Assembly (NCBI GenBank): GCA_964546285.1
Contig: CAZJJK010000105.1
Location: 1 to 11,544, forward strand
Source of the DNA: CAZJJK01 sp964546285
GTDB taxonomy: Bacteria > Spirochaetota > Spirochaetia > Treponematales > Breznakiellaceae
Direction: 5' to 3'
DNA: 11,544 nucleotides
This document shows, piece after piece, positions 1 through 7,065 of the stretch. The translations under genes were made by a program, and so were the position numbers. Positions within the stretch are counted from its first letter, which is position 1, and the number at the start of each line of letters is the position of its first letter. The notes beneath the pieces are model-generated. The model did not search any database. It was not told the DNA's origin and saw only the letters and a list, made by a program, of their open reading frames with translations.

Positions 1-22
1 GACGCGATTTCAAAAAGCTTGG

Positions 23-28
23 TATACT
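23..28 (+). promoter_or_regulatory. Candidate -10 box for the GH13 gene
   Basis: TATACT lies five bases before the ATG at 34 and matches the sigma-70 -10 consensus in five of six positions. A transcript from it would begin at or very near the start codon, which would make the mRNA leaderless and fits the lack of a Shine-Dalgarno sequence. The -35 region would fall across the left window edge and cannot be judged. A chance match is quite possible. Confidence 0.25.
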
Positions 29-33
29 AGCCT

Positions 34-1545
34 ATGGCAAACGAATTTTTATGGTGGCGCGATGGCGTTATCTATCAAATTTATCCTCGCTCTTTCGCCG
101 ATTCCAACGGCGATGGTATTGGCGATCTTAATGGTATTCGCTCCAAACTTGATTATCTGCGAAACCTTGGAATTGACGCGATCTGGCTATCGCCCTTTTA
201 TCCTAGTCCTGACGCTGATTTTGGCTATGATATCGCCGACCATTGCGCTGTGGATCCGCGTTTCGGCAATTTGAAGGATTTTGACGAGCTTCTAGCGGAC
301 GCGCACAGCCGCGGTATTCGGGTGGTGTTGGACCTGGTTTTAAACCACACGTCTGAAGCGCATCCCTGGTTTCGCGAATCTCGGAGCGACAGGAACAACG
401 CCAAACGCGATTGGTATATTTGGCGGCCAAAACCGATGAATAACTGGAGTGCTGTGTTCGGCGGAAGCGCTTGGACGCGCGACAAGGCGACTGGCGAATT
501 TTATCTACACCTCTTCGCTAAAGAACAACCGGATCTCAATTGGCGTAATCCCGCCGTTCGTTCCGCTCAAATGGATGTGGTCCGATTTTGGTTAAACCGA
601 GGGGTGGACGGTTTTAGGCTAGATGTCTTCAACGCTTATTTTAAAGATGAAGCTTTGCGTTCTAATCCCAGGGAATTGGGGCTTCGTGCCTTTGATCGGC
701 AAAAACATGTGTATGATATCAATCAAGCTGAGCTGTTGCCCCTATTAGCCGAATTGCGCGCGATTTTGGACAAAAAGGAGGGACGCTACGCGGTTGGCGA
801 AACCTTTTTAGGCGGTCCTAAAGTAGCGTCTTCATACTGCGGCTCTGATCGGCTCCACGCCGCTTTTAATTTTGATTTTACTATGAGTGCTTTCAAAGCG
901 GGACGTTTTCGGCGGGCGGTAGAAACCTGGGAGCGGGCTAGCGGCGAAACCGTTTGGCCTAATTATGTGCTGTCCAATCACGACCAGAAGCGAGCGGCTA
1001 CCCGGTATTGCCGCTTTGAGGATGACGGGAACGCGGCTGTTGCCATGGCCTTGTTGCTGACGCTTAGGGGTACGCCCTTTCTCTATTATGGCGAAGAAAT
1101 CGGCCTGCGAGATATTCATCTTAAACGGCGCGAAATTCTTGATCCGCCCGGTCGTTATTATTGGCCCTTTTATAAGGGGCGCGACGCTTGCCGCGCTCCT
1201 ATGCAATGGTCCAGCCAAGCTAACGCTGGTTTTACGACCGGAAAACCCTGGTTGCCGATTCACCCTGATTATACCTGGCGCAATGTCGCGCTTCAGAACG
1301 CTGAGCCTTCATCTCTCCTCAATCTTACGCGACAGCTTATAGCGCTGCGCCGCAGCGAAGCGACGCTAAGACGGGGCTCTTTACGTTTTCTTGACGCGTC
1401 GACAGGGCTGCTTCGTTATGAACGAGTCTTGGGCGGCAACCATATCCTAGTTGAGTTGGATTTTGCCAATAGAGGTCTCCCAGCCTTGCCGTCAAAGCCG
1501 CTTTTCGCGGACGCGACAAGCCGGATACGCTTAAGCCGCCTTTAG
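34..1545 (+). CDS. GH13 alpha-glucosidase, oligo-1,6-glucosidase type
   Basis: A cytoplasmic glycoside hydrolase that likely releases glucose from short alpha-glucosides taken up by the cell. The 503-residue protein has no signal peptide. All GH13 signatures are present in order: an EF-hand-like calcium loop DSNGDGIGD near residues 23-31, region I DLVLNH (100-105), QPDLN (165-169), region II GFRLDVFN with nucleophile D197, region III GETF with acid/base E256, and region IV SNHD with D317. A C-terminal beta domain follows and looks complete, so the enzyme should be active. Family knowledge: valine next to the nucleophile (V198) is the residue found in alpha-1,6-acting members such as isomaltase and dextran glucosidase, while maltases have threonine; isomalto-oligosaccharide preference is therefore an inference. 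Trehalose-6-phosphate hydrolase and maltase-type alpha-glucosidase remain possible. ATG at 34 is the first start, but no clear ribosome binding site precedes it. No sugar transporter or regulator is visible in the window. Confidence 0.93.
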   Translation: MANEFLWWRDGVIYQIYPRSFADSNGDGIGDLNGIRSKLDYLRNLGIDAIWLSPFYPSPDADFGYDIADHCAVDPRFGNLKDFDELLADAHSRGIRVVLDLVLNHTSEAHPWFRESRSDRNNAKRDWYIWRPKPMNNWSAVFGGSAWTRDKATGEFYLHLFAKEQPDLNWRNPAVRSAQMDVVRFWLNRGVDGFRLDVFNAYFKDEALRSNPRELGLRAFDRQKHVYDINQAELLPLLAELRAILDKKEGRYAVGETFLGGPKVASSYCGSDRLHAAFNFDFTMSAFKAGRFRRAVETWERASGETVWPNYVLSNHDQKRAATRYCRFEDDGNAAVAMALLLTLRGTPFLYYGEEIGLRDIHLKRREILDPPGRYYWPFYKGRDACRAPMQWSSQANAGFTTGKPWLPIHPDYTWRNVALQNAEPSSLLNLTRQLIALRRSEATLRRGSLRFLDASTGLLRYERVLGGNHILVELDFANRGLPALPSKPLFADATSRIRLSRL

Positions 1546-1944
1546 CGATAAAAGCTTTTTCGGAAAAGCGCCTTTAACAGGCTGACTCGGTTTTTCGCTT
1601 CTCGTGGAACTCGTGTGGCAACCCGAAGCTTGGTCTCTCTTGCCGCCGCCAATTATCGGACACAGCTCAATGTCAGCGGAGACAGAAGCGCTAATAAAGC
1701 GTGACGCTTCGTAACGGCTCTATTCCGGCTCCACCATATAAGCATCTTGAACCCTTAGCGTTATAGCCTGTCGGGCTAGAACTGGAAAACCAAAGCTTCG
1801 GCACACGAAGCTTTTTCAAGCTGTTTGAGTAAAATAAAACGACAAAATATGCGATATTGTCTGTTTCCCGCTTGCCGCTCCTTGATTTTTCCGTTTATGA
1901 TACCGTCCATTCCAAGGCGCCCGGTAATGGGCGGAGGAGGGCGC
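1546..1944. other. Non-coding gap with several hairpins
   Basis: No convincing gene lies between the GH13 stop and etfB. Short inverted repeats occur one after another: GCTTTT/AAAAGC around TCGG (1554-1569, eight bases after the GH13 stop), GAAGCG/CGCTTC (1685-1710) competing with AAGCG/CGCTT (1697-1709), TAGCC/GGCTA (1764-1778), and a strong hairpin with a T tract at 1792-1816, listed separately. Just after it, TTGAGT (1825-1830) followed at 17 bases by TATGCG is a weak promoter candidate for the etf operon, and GACA...ATAT-GCG-ATAT-TGTC (1841-1861) is an imperfect palindrome. No coding remnant was recognised on either strand. Confidence 0.5.
1792..1816 (+). terminator. Intrinsic terminator upstream of etfB
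   Basis: A perfect 9-bp stem, AAAGCTTCG (1792-1800) with CGAAGCTTT (1806-1814), closes a five-base GCACA loop and ends in TTTTT (1812-1816). Its 5' side is preceded by GGAAAACC, so the minus strand also carries a short T-rich tail and the hairpin could work in both directions. It probably ends GH13 transcription, although it is about 250 bases beyond that stop codon, and it separates that gene from the etf operon. Confidence 0.6.
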
Positions 1945-2826
1945 ATGGGCCTGAGAATTGTGGTACTTGTAAAACAAGTGCCTGATACCCAAAACATCAG
2001 CGGCGATGCCATGAAAGATGACGGTACGGTCAATCGTGCCGCTTTGCCGGCGATCTTCAATCCCGATGACTTATATGCTTTAGAGGCGGCGCTCAGAATC
2101 AAGGACCGCTTCAGCGATACGTCAGTTAATGTCATCACGATGGGACCACCCCAGGCGGTGCAGGTACTTAAGGACGCGTTGTATCGAGGCGCGGATTTTG
2201 CCGCCTTGGTTTCCGACCGTCGTTTCGCCGGCGCTGATACACTGGCCACCTCGTACGCCCTTAAATGCGCGGTGGAACATTTAGGCGGGTACGATTTGGT
2301 TTTATGCGGCAGACAGGCTATTGATGGGGATACCGCCCAGGTAGGACCCCAGACAGCCGAAAAACTTGGAATCAACCAAATTACCTGCGTTTCGGAAATA
2401 GAGCTTGTGGACGCGGATAAGCGCGAACTTGTCGCGCGCCGCTCGGTGGAGGGCGGATATGAGATCGTTCGAGCCGCTCTGCCCCTTTTGTTGACGATTA
2501 CCGATGAGGTCTGCCACCCCCGGCCGCCGTCAGCGATCCGTATGCTTTCGTGTAAACGGCTTCAGGCGCAAATGACGGACCAGCCCTTTGACGAAAGTTA
2601 TCTTGACGGCCCAGCCGTTGATGAGCTTCGCGAGCGTTTTCAGCTTTGGAATATAGAAACAATCCAGGCCGATCCCGCCGCTTGCGGCTTGGCCGGGTCG
2701 CCGACCAAGGTGAAGGCTATCGAATCAGTGGTCCTGAAATCGCGGGATATCGCTATGGTGGAAAATACTGAGGCGGCGATCGGTAAAATGGTCCATGAAC
2801 TTATAGCCGATCATACTCTGGGTTGA
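1945..2826 (+). CDS. etfB: Electron transfer flavoprotein, beta subunit
   Basis: Small subunit of the heterodimeric electron transfer flavoprotein that passes electrons to or from acyl-CoA dehydrogenases in the cytoplasm. The 293-residue protein begins MGLRIVVLVKQVPDT, has NPDDLYALEAALRI (39-52), the nucleotide-binding stretch CGRQAIDGDTAQVGPQ (121-136) and a late GLAGSPTKV (248-256). These match the EtfB fold and its usual length. The ATG at 1945 is preferred because GGAGGAGG (1933-1940) stands just before it; an upstream TTG at 1825 would add 40 unrelated residues. The GRQAIDGDTAQVGPQ form resembles EtfBs of anaerobes that pair with butyryl-CoA-type dehydrogenases and carry out flavin-based electron bifurcation, rather than mitochondrial ETF; that is inference. 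First gene of a three-gene operon, ten bases before etfA. Confidence 0.96.
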   Translation: MGLRIVVLVKQVPDTQNISGDAMKDDGTVNRAALPAIFNPDDLYALEAALRIKDRFSDTSVNVITMGPPQAVQVLKDALYRGADFAALVSDRRFAGADTLATSYALKCAVEHLGGYDLVLCGRQAIDGDTAQVGPQTAEKLGINQITCVSEIELVDADKRELVARRSVEGGYEIVRAALPLLLTITDEVCHPRPPSAIRMLSCKRLQAQMTDQPFDESYLDGPAVDELRERFQLWNIETIQADPAACGLAGSPTKVKAIESVVLKSRDIAMVENTEAAIGKMVHELIADHTLG

Positions 2827-2836
2827 GGAGAGGAAC

Positions 2837-3850
2837 GTGGGCGCGAAAAACAGCGTAATGGTGTTTATCCAACAAACAGATGGCACTGTCGACGATATCA
2901 GTTTAGAGTTGGTGTCAAAGGCTCGCGACTTGGCCAATAGCTTAGGCGTCGCTGTCAGCGCCGTCTGTATTGGTCACGATATGAAGACTGAAGCGGCGAG
3001 GGCCGCCGCCTATGGGGTGGATGAGATGACGCTTGTGTTTCATCCCGGCCTCCGTGATTATACCCCGGTGCCTTATGCCAAGGCGATGGTTAAAGCGATA
3101 AATAAAGAGCGGCCGCAGATCGTGTTGTATGGGGCAAGTAGCGTTGGCCGCGATTTGGCGCCGCGTATCGCCTCGGAATTGAAGGTTGGCTTGACCGCGG
3201 ACTGTACCGACCTCAAGATTGGAGACCATACGGTTAAAGACCGGGTATACAAGAATATCCTATACCAAATCCGTCCCGCTTTTGGCGGTAATATTATCGC
3301 TACCATCGTATCGCCGGAGCGTCTGCCACAGATGGCTACCGTCCGCGAAGGCGTTATGCGCCTTGGCTCGGCGGATAGCGGACATAAGACTAGCTTCAAC
3401 GAACTGGAGCTTGATTATACGCCAGAGGATTTTCCCACCGTGCTTGTCAAACGTTTCCGCGAGGCTAAGCGAGTAAATTTAAAAGGCGCTCAAGTTGTGG
3501 TGGCTGGCGGCATTGGCGTGGGAAGCAAAGAAAATTTCGATCTAATCGCCCGACTGGCGAAAACCTTGGGTGGTGAAGTTGGCGCTTCCCGCGCGGCCGT
3601 GGACGCCGGGTTTGTCAGCAAGGAGCACCAAGTTGGGCAAACCGGTACTACCGTTCGCCCAAAGCTCTATATCGCCTGCGGTATCTCTGGTTCCATCCAG
3701 CATCGCGCTGGTATGGCTGAATCAGCCCGTATCATCGCCATCAATACCGATCCGGACGCGCCGATCTTCCAGATAGCTCATTACGGAATCGTCGGCGATC
3801 TAAAAGATGTGATTCCAAAGCTAATTCAAGCGTACAAGGCAAAGGCCTAG
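2837..3850 (+). CDS. etfA: Electron transfer flavoprotein, alpha subunit
   Basis: Large ETF subunit, which holds the FAD in its C-terminal domain and docks on the partner dehydrogenase. The 337-residue protein shows the C-terminal FAD-binding signatures GGEVGASRAAVDAGF (225-239), QVGQTGTTV followed by LYIACGISGSIQH (about 245-270), and INTDPDAPIF with HYGIVGDL (282-302). There is no N-terminal ferredoxin domain, unlike some clostridial EtfAs. Translation starts at GTG 2837, placed after GGAGAGGA (2827-2834). The canonical lysine of the QTGKTV motif is threonine here, which I remember as common in ETFs of anaerobes. It is ten bases after etfB and ten before the dehydrogenase, so the three proteins are probably made together as one electron-transfer complex. 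Confidence 0.96.
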   Translation: MGAKNSVMVFIQQTDGTVDDISLELVSKARDLANSLGVAVSAVCIGHDMKTEAARAAAYGVDEMTLVFHPGLRDYTPVPYAKAMVKAINKERPQIVLYGASSVGRDLAPRIASELKVGLTADCTDLKIGDHTVKDRVYKNILYQIRPAFGGNIIATIVSPERLPQMATVREGVMRLGSADSGHKTSFNELELDYTPEDFPTVLVKRFREAKRVNLKGAQVVVAGGIGVGSKENFDLIARLAKTLGGEVGASRAAVDAGFVSKEHQVGQTGTTVRPKLYIACGISGSIQHRAGMAESARIIAINTDPDAPIFQIAHYGIVGDLKDVIPKLIQAYKAKA

Positions 3851-3860
3851 GAGGAGAGAT

Positions 3861-5567
3861 ATGGCGAACTTCCTGCATGATAATAAGGATATACTCTTCC
3901 ATTTGGACCATCTGGACCTGGACCGCTTAATCGCTCTGCGTGAGGACGATTTTGCCGAAAGCGGCGTCTTTGCCCACGCCCCCGCCAACGTGGCGGACGC
4001 TAAAGACTCATATCGTTTGCTTCTCGCCTTAGTTGGCGAGCTTTGCGCCGATGAGCTGGCGCCCCGCGCGGCGGACATAGACGAGGAAGGCGTACGGCTT
4101 GAAGCCGGCCAGGTCCATTATGCCGAAGGCACCGCCAATGTGCTGGACCTGTTTTCTAAAGCCGATCTTATGGGCTTTTGTCTGCCGCGCCGCTATGGCG
4201 GTCTTAACTGCCCCACCACCATCCTAACTATCGCGGCGGAACTAGTTAGCCGGGCGGACGCCTCCTTCCTTAATTTTGGTCTCCAGCAAGACATTGGCGA
4301 GACTCTTAATAAATATGGCTCTGAGGAGCAAAAAGCGAGGGTCCTGCCCCTGCTTTCCTCCGGTAAGGTCGGTTCATCAATGATACTAACCGAACCGGAC
4401 GCTGGCAGCGATCTTCAGGCTGTCGCGCTTCGCGCCCAGCTCGGCGCTGATGGCGTTTGGCGGCTCAACGGCGTTAAACGCTTTATCACTAACGGTTGCG
4501 GTACCTATGGCCTGGTGTTGGCGCGGAGCGAGGACGCTTCTAAGGGCGCAGGGGGCTTATCCTTTTTCCTATATAAGCGCGATGAGCATATGCTTATTCG
4601 CCGCTTAGAAAACAAACTTGGTATCCATGGTTCGCCTACCTGCGAGCTACAATTCAACGACGCGCCGGCGGAACTGGTTGGCGAGCGGCGGCGCGGCTTG
4701 ATACGTTACACTATGTGGCTCATGAACAGCGCCCGGCTCGGTATAGCCGCTCAGGCTTTGGGTATCGCTGAGGCAGCCTACCGCGAAGCCCGCAAATACG
4801 CCGCGGAACGCGTTCAGTTTGGCGTAGCCGTGGACAGTTTTCCGCCAATCTATGAAATTCTTAGCGATACGCGAGTCGCTATAGAAGCTGGCCGCAGCCT
4901 GCTTTATGAAACAGCCCGTTTTGTGGACCTAAAGGAAGGTTTGGAAAGAGCCGCCGAACTTCACCCAGATAGGAGCGCGTCATTAGCGTCGGAGACTAAA
5001 AAATACTCACGCTTGGCCTCTCTCTACACCCCGCTCGTCAAGGCGTATAATACCGAGATGGCCAACAAGGCCGCCTATGACGCTATTCAGGTTCACGGCG
5101 GCCCTGGTTATATGAAGGAATTCGCCGTTGAACGTTTATATCGCGACGCCCGTATCACAAACATCTATGAAGGTACCACTCAGCTTCAAATTGTCGCCGC
5201 CATAGGCGGTATTACCTCTGGCGTCGCTCAAGGCGCCATGGACGAATACGAAAGCGAGGATTATAGCCATGCCCCTGAGCTTCTGGAGCGGACTAAGGCG
5301 AATCGAAATCGGTTTGAGGAAGCGCTTATCAGGATCAAGGGCGTTAAAGACGAAAAGCTGGTGAGTTACCATGCGCGGCGTTTAGCGGAAATGACTATCG
5401 ATCTTATCCAAAGCTATCTATTATTACGCGACGCTAAATTTGATGAGCGCAAGCTACTTGTGGCGGAGCTTTTTATTGATCGGGCTAGCGCTCGTATCGC
5501 TATGGCATCGGCTTTCATCCTAAGCGCGGGTGACAAGCTGATACGCTTGCATGAGCGGATAATCTAG
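3861..5567 (+). CDS. Acyl-CoA dehydrogenase with C-terminal extension
   Basis: A flavin-dependent dehydrogenase that oxidises an acyl-CoA to its 2-enoyl-CoA or, in an anaerobe, reduces an enoyl-CoA with electrons from the adjacent ETF. At 568 residues it is much longer than the usual 380. About 100 N-terminal residues precede the first helical domain; MILTEPDAGSDL (174-185) is the flavin/substrate segment, YAAERVQFG (313-321) and VHGGPGYMKE (411-420) are family motifs, and IYEGTTQLQ contains the probable catalytic base E437. A helical, charged extension of roughly 120 residues follows, similar in plan to long acyl-CoA dehydrogenases of the DmdC-like group. The ATG follows AGGAGGAG, which overlaps the etfA stop. 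The substrate cannot be read from the sequence, and no thiolase, crotonase or hydroxyacyl-CoA dehydrogenase is nearby to suggest one. Confidence 0.93.
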   Translation: MANFLHDNKDILFHLDHLDLDRLIALREDDFAESGVFAHAPANVADAKDSYRLLLALVGELCADELAPRAADIDEEGVRLEAGQVHYAEGTANVLDLFSKADLMGFCLPRRYGGLNCPTTILTIAAELVSRADASFLNFGLQQDIGETLNKYGSEEQKARVLPLLSSGKVGSSMILTEPDAGSDLQAVALRAQLGADGVWRLNGVKRFITNGCGTYGLVLARSEDASKGAGGLSFFLYKRDEHMLIRRLENKLGIHGSPTCELQFNDAPAELVGERRRGLIRYTMWLMNSARLGIAAQALGIAEAAYREARKYAAERVQFGVAVDSFPPIYEILSDTRVAIEAGRSLLYETARFVDLKEGLERAAELHPDRSASLASETKKYSRLASLYTPLVKAYNTEMANKAAYDAIQVHGGPGYMKEFAVERLYRDARITNIYEGTTQLQIVAAIGGITSGVAQGAMDEYESEDYSHAPELLERTKANRNRFEEALIRIKGVKDEKLVSYHARRLAEMTIDLIQSYLLLRDAKFDERKLLVAELFIDRASARIAMASAFILSAGDKLIRLHERII

Positions 5568-5580
5568 TAAGGTTATTTCA

Positions 5581-5625
5581 AAGGGCTCTCCCTTCTAAAA
5601 TCCATCAAGGGTGGCGGTTTTTTTT
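5581..5625 (+). terminator. Probable terminator of the etf operon
   Basis: Fourteen bases after the dehydrogenase stop, CCCTT (5590-5594) can pair either with AAGGG upstream (5581-5585, four-base loop) or with AAGGG downstream (5607-5611, twelve-base loop). A run of eight T residues follows at 5618-5625. The stems are short and the T tract is a few bases away, so efficiency is uncertain, but position and T run fit termination. Confidence 0.45.
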
Positions 5626-5661
5626 ATAGGATTGGATTAGATAGTAAAATTGGCAATCAAG

Positions 5662-5703
5662 CCGCGAGAGCTTCTCGCGAAACTAAGCGGCATTCGCGGG
5701 AAG
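5662..5703 (+). repeat. 42-base palindromic repeat, copy 1
   Basis: CTTCTCGCGAA (5671-5681) pairs with TTCGCGGGAAG (5693-5703), an 11-bp stem with one G-U pair. The whole 42 bases match the reverse complement of 7255-7296 at 34 positions with no gap (about 81%). The flank CGCGAGA (5663-5669) can instead pair with TCTCGCG (5673-5679), so two mutually exclusive hairpins exist. It stands between the etf terminator and the oxygen-defence operon. It resembles REP-type intergenic palindromes in style; no known family was recognised. Confidence 0.6.
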
Positions 5704-6023
5704 TTTTCACTAAACTCGGTTTTCATCCGAGACTTTCGCTTTATGCTTGAAGCGCCTTGCTTTGATAAGTCTCTTTTATTTCAGGCTCCTTGAAAGGGGA
5801 TACATGAGTAATGAAAGCCTAGTGGATTGGATTCTAAAGAGAAAAACTCGCAATAATTATTATTTTAGTAAACTAAAAACTTAAGAAAATCCGCCAAAAA
5901 GAGGAGTGCCCCTTGGTTTATGTAAAAATATATTGTTGTCTGTTATGCTCTTATTTTCTCTATTAGAAAGAGGCTTAATGGATTTTTAGACAAGCCATTT
6001 TGAGCCTAGCGCGTAAATACTAC

Positions 6024-6051
6024 TTGAAAAGTTTAGCCCGCGGTGTAATCT
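6024..6051 (+). promoter_or_regulatory. Candidate promoter of the rubrerythrin operon
   Basis: TTGAAA (6024-6029) and TAATCT (6046-6051) are separated by 16 bases; the first is a good -35 and the second a modest -10. Transcription would begin near 6058, giving a leader of about 30 bases that ends in the AGGAGG of rbr. A perfect 10-bp palindrome, ATCTTAAGAT (6048-6057), covers the end of the -10 box and the predicted start, a position suited to an operator. No PerR or Fur consensus box was recognised here. Confidence 0.35.
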
Positions 6052-6089
6052 TAAGATCAAGCCCTTTTCTTGGGTAAATTAGGAGGACT

Positions 6090-6671
6090 ATGACCGTGAA
6101 GAGCCTAAAAGCTTCCCAAACCGAGAAAAATATACTAACCGCGTTCTGTGGCGAATCGCAAGCTAGAAATCGGTACAGCTATTTTTCTAGCGTGGCTAAA
6201 AAAGAAGGTTTTGTTCAAATATCGCAGGTATTCGCTGAAACGGCGGATCAAGAAAAGGAACACGCTAAGCGTTTGTTTAAATTCCTTGAGGGCGGCGAGT
6301 TGGAAATTACGGCGGCCTTTCCCGCTGGCGTTATAGGAACGACAGTAGAAAACCTAGCGGAAGCCGCCGCCGGCGAGGACTATGAATGGCAGACCATGTA
6401 TCCCGATTTCGCTAAAACAGCGCGCGCGGAAGGGTATGACGCTATAGCTACTGTGTTTGAGTCTATCGCTGTCGCCGAAAAACAACATTCAAAGCGCTAT
6501 GCCGCTTTAAAAGCCAATATCGAAGCTGGAAAGGTCTTTAAAAAGGACAAGGCTACAGTATGGCGTTGCCTAAATTGTGGGTTTTTGTATGAAGGCGTGG
6601 AAGCGCCCCAAGTCTGCCCAGCCTGCGCCCATCCTCAAGCTTACTTTGAGGTTTTAAGCGAAAACTGGTAG
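6090..6671 (+). CDS. rbr: Rubrerythrin
   Basis: A cytoplasmic non-haem iron peroxidase that reduces hydrogen peroxide to water in anaerobes, taking electrons from rubredoxin. The 193-residue protein has the four-helix di-iron domain with GESQARNRY (E22), DQEKEHAKR (E55, H58), GEDYEW (E96, E99) and AEKQHSKRY (E130, H133), which supply the expected iron ligands. A C-terminal rubredoxin-like domain follows, with CLNC (C160, C163) and CPAC (C176, C179) holding one iron. Length and domain order are those of classical rubrerythrin. AGGAGG at 6081-6086 lies three bases before the ATG; a GTG two codons later is also possible and gives better spacing. It leads an operon with desulfoferrodoxin and rubredoxin, the usual anaerobic oxygen-defence set. 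Confidence 0.97.
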   Translation: MTVKSLKASQTEKNILTAFCGESQARNRYSYFSSVAKKEGFVQISQVFAETADQEKEHAKRLFKFLEGGELEITAAFPAGVIGTTVENLAEAAAGEDYEWQTMYPDFAKTARAEGYDAIATVFESIAVAEKQHSKRYAALKANIEAGKVFKKDKATVWRCLNCGFLYEGVEAPQVCPACAHPQAYFEVLSENW

Positions 6672-6680
6672 GAGGTGATT

Positions 6681-7055
6681 ATGAACAAACGGGGTCAAAT
6701 CTTTAAGTGCGATATTTGCGGGAATATCGTAGAGCTTCTATACGCGGGAGACGGGGAACTTGTCTGTTGCGGACAGCCTATGCGCGCTGTCACGGAAAAT
6801 ACCGTGGATGCCGCTAAGGAAAAGCATGTTCCGGTGATAGAGAAAACCGAGGACGGCTATAAGGTATCCGTCGGCTCAGTCGCTCATCCCATGGAGGAAA
6901 AGCATTATATCCAATGGATTGAGCTAATCGCCGATGGCGTATCCTATCGTAAATTCCTCAAACCCGGTGACGCCCCCACGGCTTCTTTCCGTGTAAAAGC
7001 CTCGTCGGTTAACGCTCGTGAATATTGCAACCTCCACGGTTTATGGAAGGCATAG
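6681..7055 (+). CDS. dfx: Desulfoferrodoxin (two-iron superoxide reductase)
   Basis: Reduces superoxide to hydrogen peroxide without making oxygen; the peroxide can then be removed by the rubrerythrin encoded just upstream. The 124-residue protein has both iron centres. Centre I is the desulforedoxin-like Fe(Cys)4 site formed by C10, C13 and the adjacent pair C29-C30. Centre II, the catalytic site, has EKHVP (E47, K48, H49), H69, H75, and YCNLHGLW with C116 and H119. It is therefore a class II enzyme with no missing ligands. ATG 6681 is chosen because GGAGGTGAT (6671-6679) is a full ribosome binding site; a GTG at 6675 lies inside that site and cannot be the start. The gene begins ten bases after the rubrerythrin stop, indicating one transcript. 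Confidence 0.97.
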   Translation: MNKRGQIFKCDICGNIVELLYAGDGELVCCGQPMRAVTENTVDAAKEKHVPVIEKTEDGYKVSVGSVAHPMEEKHYIQWIELIADGVSYRKFLKPGDAPTASFRVKASSVNAREYCNLHGLWKA

Positions 7056-7065
7056 GAGACTGTAT

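Larger units (their letters stand above)
5568..6089. other. Gap with hairpins, palindromes and a mini-ORF
   Basis: About 520 bases without a convincing gene. The first part holds the probable terminator (5581-5625) and a palindromic repeat (5662-5703), followed by hairpin CTCGG/CCGAG (5715-5731). The middle is AT-rich and has two neighbouring perfect palindromes, AATAATTATT (5852-5861) and TTTTAGT-AA-ACTAAAA (5863-5878). They lie inside a 26-codon ORF (5804-5884, starting MSNESLVDWI) that has AAAGGGGA before its ATG; its reality is doubtful. AGGCT.AATGG/CCATT...AGCCT (5971-6007) is a larger imperfect hairpin. The last 70 bases carry the candidate promoter for the rubrerythrin operon. Confidence 0.5.

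Noticed and set aside
832..1263. 143-codon open frame on the minus strand
   Set aside because: It is antisense to the catalytic core of the GH13 enzyme and has low similarity to any protein type I know.
1727..1736. GGCTCCACCA, like the 3' end of tmRNA or a tRNA
   Set aside because: There is no T-arm with a TTC-type loop before it, no anticodon arm, and the place where a tmRNA 5' end should lie is within the GH13 gene.
1825..1944. TTG-initiated extension of EtfB by 40 residues
   Set aside because: The added residues are unlike EtfB, whereas ATG 1945 has an excellent ribosome binding site and gives the family's normal N-terminus.
1776..2375. 199-codon open frame on the minus strand
   Set aside because: It lies opposite etfB, has no recognisable protein features, and is best explained as a shadow of the GC-biased coding frame.
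5852..5861. PerR or Fur box at AATAATTATT
   Set aside because: It is a short AT palindrome without the full 15- or 19-base consensus and lies about 170 bases upstream of the candidate rbr promoter.
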